Positions 24,245-33,080 of a stretch of 45,235 bases of DNA are shown here, piece by piece. A model generated the notes under the pieces. That model was not told the DNA's origin, ran no database searches, and saw only the letters and a list, made by a program, of their open reading frames with translations. The stretch is from Acidobacteriota bacterium (GTDB lineage: Bacteria; Acidobacteriota; UBA6911; JACQSX01), in contig JACQSX010000006.1 of the NCBI GenBank assembly GCA_016211105.1, forward strand, positions 1 through 45,235, in the 5' to 3' direction. Every line of letters begins with the position of its first letter. Within the stretch, counting starts at the first letter, position 1. The position numbers and the translations under genes are program-made.

Positions 24245-26350
24245 ATGCATCGAAGCGAGTCCGGGGTTGGGCGGTCGGAGAGTCTCCGCAACTTATACGA
24301 CGCTGGTTATTTCCATGGCGCCAACAGCGGCTACCCAAAAGAAGGTTACGCTTTGCACCATCCGGATTGGGGACCTTGGCTCAAAAGAATCGGAGCGCTT
24401 ATCCCTGCCGGCAGTCGCTGGCTGGATCTTGGCTGCGCTTACGGTTTTCTGGTTGAACAGGCTCGCCAAAAGGGCTACGGAGCGATCGGGTGCGACATCA
24501 GTCACTACGCATTGGCCCAGAATTCTAGGCTCCGAGAATTCCTCGCTGAAGCAGACGCGCTTACCCTCCCATTTCAGTCAGATTGCTTGGACATGATCAC
24601 TGCCTTTGACCTCCTGGAACATTTGGACAATCCGGCACAGGCGCTGCGTGAGATTCATCGATGCCTGGCGCCTGATGGCGTGCTAGTTGCCACTACACCG
24701 GATCCGTGTCGTTTTACGGGCAAGGAGCCCACCCATATCCACGAGCGCCCGCCAAGTTACTGGGTTGCCTTATTTCAGAAGAATGGTTTTTTTTGCAATT
24801 TCGGATTCGAAGGGGCGGATTTCAATTTGGTTCTGGCAGCTTCGAAATCCCAAGACAGAGTGGAGAACTTCCACGAACTCCTTTTTGAATCTGACCTTCT
24901 CGAAGTCACACGACCCTCGGACGTATCCATTAGCGGTCGGGTGCGTACCGGCTTTCATGCGTCGGCGGACGGCTGGATCCTAGGAGAGCAAAACGAGCTG
25001 TATCTCTTTAACGCATCCGACTTCCCAGTCGCGGCCTCACTAGAATTCTCCGCTAAGACAACGGGGCATAACGGCGCCCTCCTCTTCATTGCCGACGGTC
25101 GAGTCTTGAAGCGCATCGAGTTTCTCTCTGGGCGTCGGGAATTCACCTGCAAGCAAGAAAACATCCTGCTTCCGTCCGGCGGACATTCTTTGCGTTTGGA
25201 ACTGGGAGATGGCAAGAGCGCCGGACAGATCGCGATCGGTCCGATAAGGCTAAAAGGGGCTGCCGCCTCCAATGAAGCATTGACTTCACGACTGCCGTTT
25301 GATTTGTTCGAGCGCTACCACGCCGCCGCGCTCCTATATCAGCGGCTGTCGCAGCGGCCGCAGAGCGTGCTTGACATTGGTGGCTATATCGGTGATCAGG
25401 GCGGACATTGGGCGGACGCTTCCAACTTCGGCCTGCCCGCAGTCTTTAGCGACATCCGTCCCGCTGACTCTCCACGTTACTTGTCCCAGGCGGCATTGCG
25501 TGGGGAGCAGTTCGACCTCGTGCTGAGCCTAGATGTCCTGGAACACGTTCCATCACACCGTCGCAAGCAGTTTCTTGACGAGATCGACCGACTCAACAGC
25601 CAATACCTGCTAATCGCAGGGCCATTTGCCTGCCCAGAAACAGAAACAGCGGAGCAAGCCGTACGCGAATGGCTACTCGAAGCAGGCGTTAGCAATCATG
25701 GCTTCTTATCCGAGCACAGCGAACACGGTTTACCGACCCGAGAGGACCTCCTTCAATGGATTTCCGTTAAGGGATACTTCTTTTTGGAGTTTGAGGGGAT
25801 GTCGACTCACATGTGGGAGATTCTCCAGAAAATTTCGCTCTTTCTGGCCCACTATCAACAGTATCACACCCTGGAGCAGTTGAACCGGAGTGTCAACAAA
25901 GAGGCGCTGTGGACAAGCAACGGTAAACCCTACCGTCACTTTTTCTTGATCTCCAAATACCGAGAGGTGGAAGAATCCGTCCAGTTGCTGCCCAGGGCCC
26001 AGGAGCCTTTGGAACTACTCTTTTTCCTGGAGCACGCACCCGAAATCTTATCCCACCAAACCATCCAACGGCAAACCGATACCTTGTTCCTGCTGAACGA
26101 AAATCAGAAACACATCCGGCTTTTGGAAAATCAGGTTCGACTTCTGGAAGAGGAAGCTCAGTTGTTGAAAAATCAGGTTCCACTTTTGCAGAACCGCACG
26201 CGCCTCATGGGAAATCAAACGCGGCTCCTGGAAAATCACATCCATACCTTGGAAAAGCTGGTTCACGTGGAGCGGGCCGAGCGTGAGAAACCCCTCGCTC
26301 AAATTGCCTGGCAGAGGCTTCGCAACAGGATGCGCAGGAAAAATGAATAG
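24245..26350 (+). CDS. Double methyltransferase with C-terminal heptad coiled coil
   Basis: This protein has 701 residues in four parts. Methyltransferase domain 1 covers about 20-200, with WLDLGCAYGFL motif I, AFDLLEHLDNP and LAPDGVLVATTPD. A beta-rich linker covers about 205-340 (LYLFNASDFPVAASLEFSA). Methyltransferase domain 2 covers about 350-520, with VLDIGGYIGDQGG and SLDVLEHVPSHRR. The C-terminal region, about 595-675, is a heptad repeat (LLENQVR, LLEEEAQ, LLKNQVP, LLQNRTR, LMGNQTR, LLENHIH), a strong coiled coil. It heads the seven-gene GT2 operon and overlaps the next gene by 8 nt. Coiled coils in such enzymes often bind a glycan-length or chain-terminating complex, but that role here is inference. 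The TTG at 24236 is rejected in favour of ATG at 24245. Confidence 0.87.
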   Translation: MHRSESGVGRSESLRNLYDAGYFHGANSGYPKEGYALHHPDWGPWLKRIGALIPAGSRWLDLGCAYGFLVEQARQKGYGAIGCDISHYALAQNSRLREFLAEADALTLPFQSDCLDMITAFDLLEHLDNPAQALREIHRCLAPDGVLVATTPDPCRFTGKEPTHIHERPPSYWVALFQKNGFFCNFGFEGADFNLVLAASKSQDRVENFHELLFESDLLEVTRPSDVSISGRVRTGFHASADGWILGEQNELYLFNASDFPVAASLEFSAKTTGHNGALLFIADGRVLKRIEFLSGRREFTCKQENILLPSGGHSLRLELGDGKSAGQIAIGPIRLKGAAASNEALTSRLPFDLFERYHAAALLYQRLSQRPQSVLDIGGYIGDQGGHWADASNFGLPAVFSDIRPADSPRYLSQAALRGEQFDLVLSLDVLEHVPSHRRKQFLDEIDRLNSQYLLIAGPFACPETETAEQAVREWLLEAGVSNHGFLSEHSEHGLPTREDLLQWISVKGYFFLEFEGMSTHMWEILQKISLFLAHYQQYHTLEQLNRSVNKEALWTSNGKPYRHFFLISKYREVEESVQLLPRAQEPLELLFFLEHAPEILSHQTIQRQTDTLFLLNENQKHIRLLENQVRLLEEEAQLLKNQVPLLQNRTRLMGNQTRLLENHIHTLEKLVHVERAEREKPLAQIAWQRLRNRMRRKNE

Positions 26351-27329
26351 CGTCTCGGTAGTAATCGTCAACTATAACGGCGCGGCCGATTTGCCTACCT
26401 GTCTGGAGTCGCTGCGCAGGCAGACAATCCAAGGCGGGCAAATCCTGCTTGTTGACAACAACTCTTCGGACAACAGCCGCGCAATTGCGCGTCAATTTTC
26501 AGAAGTCACCTTGATCAAGAGTCCAAGAAATCTTGGTTTTTCCAAAGCAGTAAACTTAGCCGCGAGTCTAGCCAGCACACAAATCCTCGCTCTTTTGAAC
26601 ACGGACGTGGAGGCGACACCCTCTTTCCTGGAAGAGGGAAGCAAGGCGATACAGGAGGAAAATGTCGCGGCGGTGGCTTCAAAGATACTTTTTTTTGATC
26701 GGCGTGACGTCATTAACGGTGTTGGCGGAGGCATGAATTATCTGGGATACGGCTGGGATTGCGGATTGAACGAAACTGACAGCGGTCAGTATGACGATCC
26801 CAAAGAAGTCTTCTTTGCCAGCGGTGGGGCCTGTTTTCTGCGGCGAGACATTTTCCTGGAAATCGGTGGCTTTGATCCTTACTTCTTCCTATACCACGAA
26901 GATGTAGACTACTGCTGGCGCGCTCGGCTGCGTGGCTATCGAGTAATTACTTGCCCGACAGCGGTCGTGTACCACAAGTATGGCGCTACGACACGTCAAG
27001 AACTGGGATGGGACCAGCGAGAGATCCTGGGGGAACGCCACAATCTGCGTTCACTGCTGAAAAATTACGAGCTTGCCAACGCCCTACGAGCATGGCGTGA
27101 GATCTTCCTGCTTCCTCTCCCCCGGAAAAGAAAACAGGAGCAAATGATTAATTTTACCGCCAATGTGCGATGGCTTCCAAACACGCTCCGGCAACGAAGA
27201 GCGGTCCAGAACCTGCGCCGTTTGCCAGATGAAGCTCTGAAATCGTTGATATTGCAATCGCGGATGATCCCAGTGAAACACTCTGTATCTGAAGAAAGCG
27301 CCCATCCTACGGTTGCACACACCGCATGA
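26343..27329 (+). CDS. Family 2 glycosyltransferase (GT2 no. 1 of six)
   Basis: This 328-residue protein starts MNSVSVVIVNYNGAADL. ILLVDNNSSDNSR, LALLNTDVEATPSF (the DxD-like site), FASGGACFLRRDIF and FFLYHEDVDYCWRARL (with catalytic-base ED) follow in the WbbL-type order. It should add a sugar, often rhamnose or a related sugar, to a lipid-linked glycan in the cytoplasm. The ATG at 26343 overlaps the methyltransferase stop by 8 nt and has AGGA just upstream. The longer frame from 26283 is rejected because it lies in the coiled-coil gene. Its stop overlaps the next gene's ATG as ATGA. Confidence 0.9.
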   Translation: MNSVSVVIVNYNGAADLPTCLESLRRQTIQGGQILLVDNNSSDNSRAIARQFSEVTLIKSPRNLGFSKAVNLAASLASTQILALLNTDVEATPSFLEEGSKAIQEENVAAVASKILFFDRRDVINGVGGGMNYLGYGWDCGLNETDSGQYDDPKEVFFASGGACFLRRDIFLEIGGFDPYFFLYHEDVDYCWRARLRGYRVITCPTAVVYHKYGATTRQELGWDQREILGERHNLRSLLKNYELANALRAWREIFLLPLPRKRKQEQMINFTANVRWLPNTLRQRRAVQNLRRLPDEALKSLILQSRMIPVKHSVSEESAHPTVAHTA

Positions 27330-28603
27330 AGTCCGTATCCGTTCTGATACCCAACTTTAACGGCCGTCAGCATCTTGAGACTTGTCTTGGATCGCTCCAA
27401 GGACAGCTCCACAGGGCCCACGAGGTGCTGGTTTTTGACAACGGTTCCAACGATGGCTCGGTCGAACTGCTAAGACAAAAGTTCCCTTCTGTATGCGTGA
27501 TTGCGTCTTCAAAGAACTTTGGATTCGCGGGTGCGCTCAATCGCGCGGCGCAGCACGCCAACGGTGAATGGTTGGCCTTTCTCAACAACGACATGCGCAC
27601 CGCAGCCGATTGGATCCAGGCAGCCATGTTGCATTCAGATCGCCATCCATGTATTGCAAGTCGCATGCTGAATTGGTCGGGTGACAAGCTGGATTTCGAC
27701 GGCGCTTCCTTGCAGTACCTGGGATTTGCCGAGCAAGTGGGCAGAGGGGAACCTAATACGTCCGCCGCCATCGCGGGTCCTATCCTCTTTCCTTGCGGCG
27801 GAGCCATGTTTATCCGCAAGGATCTGTTTTTGGAAGTGGGAGGATTTGACGAGGACTATTTTGCCGTTTATGAGGATGTCGATTTGGGCTGGCGCCTGTG
27901 GCTCGAGGGACATCAAATTTTCTTCGAACCGAACAGCACTGTTTACCACAAGGGTCATGCGACCTTGGATAGCCGCCGGGAGGAAAAAAAGCGATACTTG
28001 ATGCACCGCAATGCCATGTTTACCATCATCAAAAACTACCAGCAGGATGCTTTTCAGAGAATCCTACCGGTGGCGTTTTTACAGGCAGTAAGACGTGCGG
28101 TTCGGTTTGCGGGAATCGACAAGAAGACGTTTTATTTTTGGGAGGACACTGAAATTCCCCAGAATTCAGCTTCGCTGTGGATGTGGAAAGATGCGATCAA
28201 TCACCTGGTAGCATTGGACGATGTGATAGAAAATTGGCACCACCTGATGGAAAAGCGCCAACGAGTCCAGGCAAGACGAAAACGAGCCGACTGCGAAATC
28301 TTCCCCCTCTTTCGCGATCCCTTCCGTCGAATTTTCAAAGACGCGAATTATGAAGAGCATGAGGCAGAATGGATTACCGCTCTCGGCATCACACAGCTAT
28401 TCTGCGAGACGGTACCGTTCTCGCTCACGAGGGAGTTTCATAAGGACTTGAAGCGGGAAATACAGGAACTGCGCCGGGAATTGTCACACCTGGGAAGCCA
28501 ACTCCATGCCGCTGACTGCGCCGAGAAAAGGCAACCGGCAAGGATCGATCAACTGGCCAGGCGGTTCTTCAGGCGATGGGTAAAGCGCTCATGTGGACCG
28601 TGA
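27326..28603 (+). CDS. Family 2 glycosyltransferase (GT2 no. 2 of six)
   Basis: This protein has 425 residues. Its GT-A core is VSVLIPNFNGRQHL, VLVFDNGSNDGSVELL, AFLNNDMRTAADW and FAVYEDVDLGWRLWL, which are the same blocks as its neighbour. The C-terminal extension of about 150 residues is helical and charged (EEHEAEW, REIQELRRELSHL) and may mediate contacts in a complex. The ATG at 27326 overlaps the preceding stop in ATGA. It overlaps the following gene by about 28 nt. It is likely to form one step in a sequential glycan assembly line. Confidence 0.9.
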   Translation: MKSVSVLIPNFNGRQHLETCLGSLQGQLHRAHEVLVFDNGSNDGSVELLRQKFPSVCVIASSKNFGFAGALNRAAQHANGEWLAFLNNDMRTAADWIQAAMLHSDRHPCIASRMLNWSGDKLDFDGASLQYLGFAEQVGRGEPNTSAAIAGPILFPCGGAMFIRKDLFLEVGGFDEDYFAVYEDVDLGWRLWLEGHQIFFEPNSTVYHKGHATLDSRREEKKRYLMHRNAMFTIIKNYQQDAFQRILPVAFLQAVRRAVRFAGIDKKTFYFWEDTEIPQNSASLWMWKDAINHLVALDDVIENWHHLMEKRQRVQARRKRADCEIFPLFRDPFRRIFKDANYEEHEAEWITALGITQLFCETVPFSLTREFHKDLKREIQELRRELSHLGSQLHAADCAEKRQPARIDQLARRFFRRWVKRSCGP

Positions 28604-29496
28604 TTGTTCCCACGTATAATCGCGCGCCAATCCTGTCCAAGTGCTTAACCGCGTTGGGAAAACAGACATTCTCTGGCGCATTTGAAGTGATTGTGGTCGA
28701 CGACGGCTCCACGGACCTCACGCCGATCCTGTTAAACCGATGGGCCAGCGACAAGTACCGTTTCCGACATTTGCGCCAGGAGAACAAAAAGCCAGCCGCA
28801 GCACGAAATCTGGCACTCGGTCACGCATCCGGCGAATTCGTCCTGTTTCTAGGAGACGATATCATTGCCTCTCCCCAACTGCTTTCGGAACATTTCCGCG
28901 CGCACCGCAATTGCGGGCGGGACGCCGCTATCCTGGGTTATACAGTCTGGTCGTCGGAGTTAAAAGTAACCCGCTTTATGCAATATCTGGGAGAAGAAGG
29001 TTGGCAGTTTGGTTATTCCCTGATTACGGACCCGATGGATTTACCCTTCAACTTTTTCTACACATCGAACATCTCCTTATCTACCTCCCTGGTCAGGCAA
29101 GTGGGCGCATTTGATGAATCCTTCGGCACCGCAGGCTGGGAGGATACGGAGTATGGATACCGCCTTAAACAAATTGGGGGAAAGATTATCTTTCATCATG
29201 AGGCACGTGCCGAACACTTTCACTCTACGACCTTTCAGTCCTTCTGCGCCCGACAGTATAGGGTGGGACAGTTTGCGCCCTATTTTTATAAAAAACACCC
29301 TGAGCTGCGCGACTCCTTGGGAGCTGAGACGCCGCTGCCTCCACTTTGGCGCCGGGTCGTTCTCAATTTTCTTACCACTCTTTGTTACCTGGAGGAGCGC
29401 TTTCCTCGCCTGGACATGTCGCGGTACTACCCCGACCTGATGAGTTACCATTACCTGCGTGGCTTGCAGTCAGCAAGCCGGCCGACTCGCTCATGA
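28576..29496 (+). CDS. Family 2 glycosyltransferase (GT2 no. 3 of six)
   Basis: This 306-residue protein has WTVIVPTYNRAPIL, VIVVDDGSTDLTP and VLFLGDDIIASPQL (DDxD-like metal site), then AFDESFGTAGWEDTEYGYRL. The pattern is closer to GT2 enzymes of the chondroitin-synthase/SpsA type than to its neighbours. Two Met starts are possible, 28576 and 28591; neither has a strong SD and both lie inside the previous gene. The stop TGA overlaps the next ATG. The C-terminus (RFPRLDMSRYYPDLMSYHYL) has no recognised motif. Confidence 0.88.
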   Translation: MGKALMWTVIVPTYNRAPILSKCLTALGKQTFSGAFEVIVVDDGSTDLTPILLNRWASDKYRFRHLRQENKKPAAARNLALGHASGEFVLFLGDDIIASPQLLSEHFRAHRNCGRDAAILGYTVWSSELKVTRFMQYLGEEGWQFGYSLITDPMDLPFNFFYTSNISLSTSLVRQVGAFDESFGTAGWEDTEYGYRLKQIGGKIIFHHEARAEHFHSTTFQSFCARQYRVGQFAPYFYKKHPELRDSLGAETPLPPLWRRVVLNFLTTLCYLEERFPRLDMSRYYPDLMSYHYLRGLQSASRPTRS

Positions 29497-30458
29497 AAGT
29501 CTGCGTCATCATTCCGAACTGGAATGGCGAACGGTTGCTGCCCATTTGCCTCGGCGCCTTGCGAAAACAGACCGTAAGACCAGACCAGGTAATCCTGGTG
29601 GACAATAAATCCACCGATCGATCTATAGAGGTGGCATTGTGCCATTATCCAGATCTCTTGGTTTTGAGATTGAGCAGTAATTTCGGTTTTGGGTACGCCG
29701 TTAATCGTGGTATTGAAACCGCAAACGCGGACTTGGTCCTGTTGCTCAACAACGATACTCAAGCCGCAACTGACTGGATCGAGGCACTCCGGAAGTTTTT
29801 TTTGGAAAATCCCCAGGCCCTCTTTTGTGCCTGCAAAATCCTGAATTATTTTGATCCCTCCTTAGTGGACGGCGCCGGCGATTGCCTGACTCCTGGCGGA
29901 ATCCCGTACAAGATCGGTTCCTCGCAACCCGATGGCGTTACCTATTCAAGCACACGCAAGGTATTCGGAGCCAGCGGGGGGGCATCGGCATTTCGCAGAC
30001 TTTTTTTCGAGAAGGTGGGCATCTTTGATGAAAGGTTTTTCATGTACCTTGAGGATGTGGATTTAAGTTTACGCGCCCAACTTCAGGGTGTGGAATGCTA
30101 TTACGTTCCCTCAGCCGTCGTATATCACATGGAGGCGCAGTCCGATCCGGATCGCGCGGGTTGCGCCGCCAATCCACAAACTCCCTCTCGAACATTTTGG
30201 ATTACGCGGAATCGTGTGCTGTTGCTAGCGAAAAACTACCCCACAGCGTTGTTGGTTCGATATTCTCTCAGGATCCTGGGAGGGTTTTTGAAGAGCTTCC
30301 TCTTTCATCTCCTCAAAGGCGGCTACGTTGGCCCCTATGTACGCGGCCTATGGAGAGGGCTACACGACATTTCTCTGGTCCAGGCAGATCGAAAAGTGAT
30401 CCAACGATCCATCAACATCTCGCTACGGACCCTGCAGCGGCTGCTGGAACAATGTTGA
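29493..30458 (+). CDS. Family 2 glycosyltransferase (GT2 no. 4 of six)
   Basis: This 321-residue protein begins MKVCVIIPNWNGERLL. VILVDNKSTDRSIEV, LLLNNDTQAATDW, ASGGASAFRRLFF and FFMYLEDVDLSLRAQL identify it as WbbL-like. The true start is the ATG at 29493, which forms ATGA with the upstream stop; the frame from 29346 is rejected. Two hydrophobic blocks near the C-terminus (LLLAKNYPTALLVRYSLRIL) may lie on the membrane, as in related enzymes. Confidence 0.9.
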   Translation: MKVCVIIPNWNGERLLPICLGALRKQTVRPDQVILVDNKSTDRSIEVALCHYPDLLVLRLSSNFGFGYAVNRGIETANADLVLLLNNDTQAATDWIEALRKFFLENPQALFCACKILNYFDPSLVDGAGDCLTPGGIPYKIGSSQPDGVTYSSTRKVFGASGGASAFRRLFFEKVGIFDERFFMYLEDVDLSLRAQLQGVECYYVPSAVVYHMEAQSDPDRAGCAANPQTPSRTFWITRNRVLLLAKNYPTALLVRYSLRILGGFLKSFLFHLLKGGYVGPYVRGLWRGLHDISLVQADRKVIQRSINISLRTLQRLLEQC

Positions 30459-31351
30459 GCGACACGCTGGCTGCCGTTGTCGTAAATCGCAACGGTGGCG
30501 ATGTGGTCTTGCAATGCCTTCAATCTCTCTTCGAGGGTTCCCAGCAACCTCACATTGTTGTGGTCGTTGATAACAATTCTACCGATGGCTCCGACCGTAG
30601 TATCGAGCAACGGTTTCCGGAAGTGCAACTGTTGCGCGCTTCCCGCAATCTGGGCTACGCCGCGGCACTGAACCGGGGCATAGAACAGGCATGCCGGCAA
30701 CGCGCCTGCCTCCTGCTGCTGATGAACAATGATGTAATCGTCAACCGGCACACAGTGAAAATCCTGATCCAGCACTGGCAGCCGCATGTGGGGATGTTGG
30801 GCCCAAAAGTATTTCGAATGGATCAGGCAAAGCGGCTGGATGCCGCCTGGGGAAACATATTATTTCATCACGTTATCTGCAGACTGGTGGGCGAAGGCAG
30901 CCAGGACTCGCCAAGATTCTCACGAGTCCGTTCCGTAGATGCCCTGCTCGGTTGTATGCTGCTCACATCCTGTGCCGTCGTTCAACAAATGGGGCCGCTC
31001 GATCCCGACTACTTCATGTACATGGAGGAAATTGACTATGCTTATAGAATGCGGAGACTGGGCAAAGAAATACTGTTTGTTCCAGACGCGCATGTGCGGC
31101 ACCTTGGAGGACACGCGACGAGAGAATCTGCTCGGAAAGCGGTAAAGACATTCTACGTCCGCCGAAATGCGGTACTATTTCTCCGCAAGCACGGAAATAT
31201 CACCCAGTGGTGCAAGTTCCTTCTGTCCTCGCTCGCCAGCCTAATCTTTTGTTTGCTCACTCTGCGCTGGCAGGGATTCCGACTTCGACTGCGGGGCTAC
31301 ATGGACGGCTTTCGCGTCAAAACCAGTACCATAGCCGCAAACAACCGTTGA
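30452..31351 (+). CDS. Family 2 glycosyltransferase (GT2 no. 5 of six)
   Basis: This 299-residue protein starts MLSDTLAAVVVNRNGGDVV, then VVVVDNNSTDGSDRS, LLLMNNDVIVNRH, GCMLLTSCAVVQQ and YFMYMEEIDYAYRM. The ATG at 30452 overlaps the previous stop by 7 nt. The longer frame from 30095 lies inside the previous gene and is rejected. A hydrophobic C-terminal helix (FLLSSLASLIFCLLTL) could anchor it to the membrane. Confidence 0.9.
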   Translation: MLSDTLAAVVVNRNGGDVVLQCLQSLFEGSQQPHIVVVVDNNSTDGSDRSIEQRFPEVQLLRASRNLGYAAALNRGIEQACRQRACLLLLMNNDVIVNRHTVKILIQHWQPHVGMLGPKVFRMDQAKRLDAAWGNILFHHVICRLVGEGSQDSPRFSRVRSVDALLGCMLLTSCAVVQQMGPLDPDYFMYMEEIDYAYRMRRLGKEILFVPDAHVRHLGGHATRESARKAVKTFYVRRNAVLFLRKHGNITQWCKFLLSSLASLIFCLLTLRWQGFRLRLRGYMDGFRVKTSTIAANNR

Positions 31352-31359
31352 GAAGCGCA

Positions 31360-32259
31360 GTGAAATCCCTGTCTGTGGTCATCCCCTCCTATAACTCGGC
31401 TGCGACCCTCGGCGCCTGTCTCAGAGCGTTAACGAGAGAACTGGACCTATCGCGCGATGAAATCATTGTTGTAGACAGCTCAAGCGAGGCCATTCCGAAC
31501 GGTCTGATCTTGCAATTTCCGGTTGTTTGCTGGAAGCAACACTGCAAGAGACTATTCCCCGGTGCGGCGCGCAATATCGGCTTTCAACTCGCCCAGAAAG
31601 ACTGGGTAGCCTTCCTAGATTCCGATATCGTGGTATCGAACGGGTGGCGGAACGCAATCAGCCTTCTCGAGGAGGACCAGGTCGCGACAGGTGGACCCAT
31701 CGAGCCGGCGCATCCCTCCACCTCCTGGGGACTGGCCCGTTACTGGATCGAATTTGGCCAATTTTCAGAAAGAAATCTTCCGCGGCAAAGCTGGAACACG
31801 CCCTCATGCAACATGATTTGGCTGCATTCAGCATTCGAGGAAACGGGAGGATTCCCGGAAGAATTTCCTTCTGCCGATGATCTACTTTTTAATTTCCGCA
31901 ACATGAAATTACGGCATCGTCAATTTGTTCTGCTGAGGGAGTTGAAGGTATTCCATCCGGCCGACTACGACATGCTCTCCACACAGCAGCACTTACGCAG
32001 CTTAGGATATTGGTCTGCCCGAGCGCGCCTTCAAGGGGTACCACCACGCGTAGCGCAATCAACCTTGTCCGTACCTCTGATTTATCTCTATCGCTCTTGC
32101 CAAGCGTGGCGCCGCTGTCTGCGGTCCGCCGCCGTGGGGCAAATAAGGTCACTCGTTGTGCCGATGGAAAAAGGGGTTGCGTGGTGGTGTGATGGATTTC
32201 GCAAAGCCTTGCACGAGAATCGACACTTGAACTCTATTGATTGGCTCGGTAACTCCTAA
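31360..32259 (+). CDS. Family 2 glycosyltransferase (GT2 no. 6 of six)
   Basis: This 299-residue protein begins at a GTG (31360) with KSLSVVIPSYNSAATLGAC. EIIVVDSSSEAIPNG is a divergent nucleotide site, and WVAFLDSDIVVSNGW carries the DSD metal site. RLFPGAARNIGF is a GT2 arrangement seen in rhamnosyl or hexosaminyl transferases. It is the last gene of the plus-strand operon and converges with the following minus-strand gene, overlapping it by 26 nt. A TTG at 31348 in TTGA is an alternative start; GAGAAG lies 4 nt upstream of the GTG. Confidence 0.87.
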   Translation: MKSLSVVIPSYNSAATLGACLRALTRELDLSRDEIIVVDSSSEAIPNGLILQFPVVCWKQHCKRLFPGAARNIGFQLAQKDWVAFLDSDIVVSNGWRNAISLLEEDQVATGGPIEPAHPSTSWGLARYWIEFGQFSERNLPRQSWNTPSCNMIWLHSAFEETGGFPEEFPSADDLLFNFRNMKLRHRQFVLLRELKVFHPADYDMLSTQQHLRSLGYWSARARLQGVPPRVAQSTLSVPLIYLYRSCQAWRRCLRSAAVGQIRSLVVPMEKGVAWWCDGFRKALHENRHLNSIDWLGNS

Positions 32260-33007
32260 TCGCGCGCTCTATTTCCCTCTCAGATTTAGGGTCTGGAATT
32301 TGCAGTTCGACTGGAATCTCCAATGGAGTAATCCGCTGATCTGACTCAATACCCTCCACCCGAATCGTCAATGCTTGCGTCTGACGGGGTATCTGTTGAA
32401 GCACGATTTCGAGCGGAACACCTTCGCCCGGCGGAATTTCACCGGTGCGATTCTTGATTTCTAGCCACTGGTGATCCCAGCTAGCGACTCTGAACCGTAT
32501 CGGACTACCTGTATTGTTCTTTAGCCGGATCTTTTTCTCAATCTTCCCGTCTGCTCCAAAGACGACCGACGCATCGTAGCTCAGCGGCAGTCTTGCCTCT
32601 GACAGCACGCCCCCCTGTGCCGCCGTCATAACCTGCTGCAGCGCAGAAGTATCGACGACAAAATACCACTTGCCGCCGATCTTTCTCCATGGAGTCGGAA
32701 AGGTTCGGGATAGCGGATGCGGGAACTGAGGAAAGAACATTTCCGCAGTCACTTCCACTTCACCTTTGTCACCAGTAATGACCACACGCCCGACCTTGCA
32801 AGACAGGTACGGCACAGATTTTCCACCCAAAAACAGATTCCGCGATTTGGATTCCACCAGTTGGGCCGCCTCCCCACGCCTGCCAGCGATCTGCAATTCA
32901 TAGAATCGAGCGGCGCGAGCTCTAAGCGCGGACTCCTCGCGCGTTGCAGCCCAGCCATGCATACCCGCCAGCAAAATGAGAAGGCCAAATCGGGTAAAGA
33001 ACTTCAT
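32234..33007 (-). CDS. Secreted protein with ASH-like C-terminal domain, unknown function
   Basis: This protein has 257 residues. A signal peptide (MKFFTRFGLLILLAGMHGWA) is followed by a charged helix (about 25-55) and a region with VVITGDKGEVEVTAEMFFPQ and WRKIGGKWYFV, which resembles accessory beta domains of exported enzymes. The C-terminal part (KIRLKNNTGSPIRFRVASWD, then IPPGEGVPLEIVLQQ) is like the ASH/MSP-type Ig fold also found in DUF1573 proteins. It has a single Cys. Function unknown. It is downstream of a terminator hairpin, so it probably has its own promoter. Confidence 0.8.
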   Translation of the reverse strand: MKFFTRFGLLILLAGMHGWAATREESALRARAARFYELQIAGRRGEAAQLVESKSRNLFLGGKSVPYLSCKVGRVVITGDKGEVEVTAEMFFPQFPHPLSRTFPTPWRKIGGKWYFVVDTSALQQVMTAAQGGVLSEARLPLSYDASVVFGADGKIEKKIRLKNNTGSPIRFRVASWDHQWLEIKNRTGEIPPGEGVPLEIVLQQIPRQTQALTIRVEGIESDQRITPLEIPVELQIPDPKSEREIERAIRSYRANQ

Positions 33008-33011
33008 AAGC

Positions 33012-33048
33012 CAAAAAGAAAGAGGGGCGCGCAGGACGCCCCTCTTTC
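33012..33048 (-). terminator. Rho-independent terminator after the 194-residue protein gene
   Basis: A 12-bp stem, GAAAGAGGGGCG/CGCCCCTCTTTC (33018-33048), encloses a 7-nt loop. On the minus strand it is followed by TTTTTGG. It lies just after the 33081 stop and just before the ATG at 33007. Confidence 0.85.
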
Positions 33049-33080
33049 ACCTAAAACAAGTTGAAAACCCGACCGAATTC

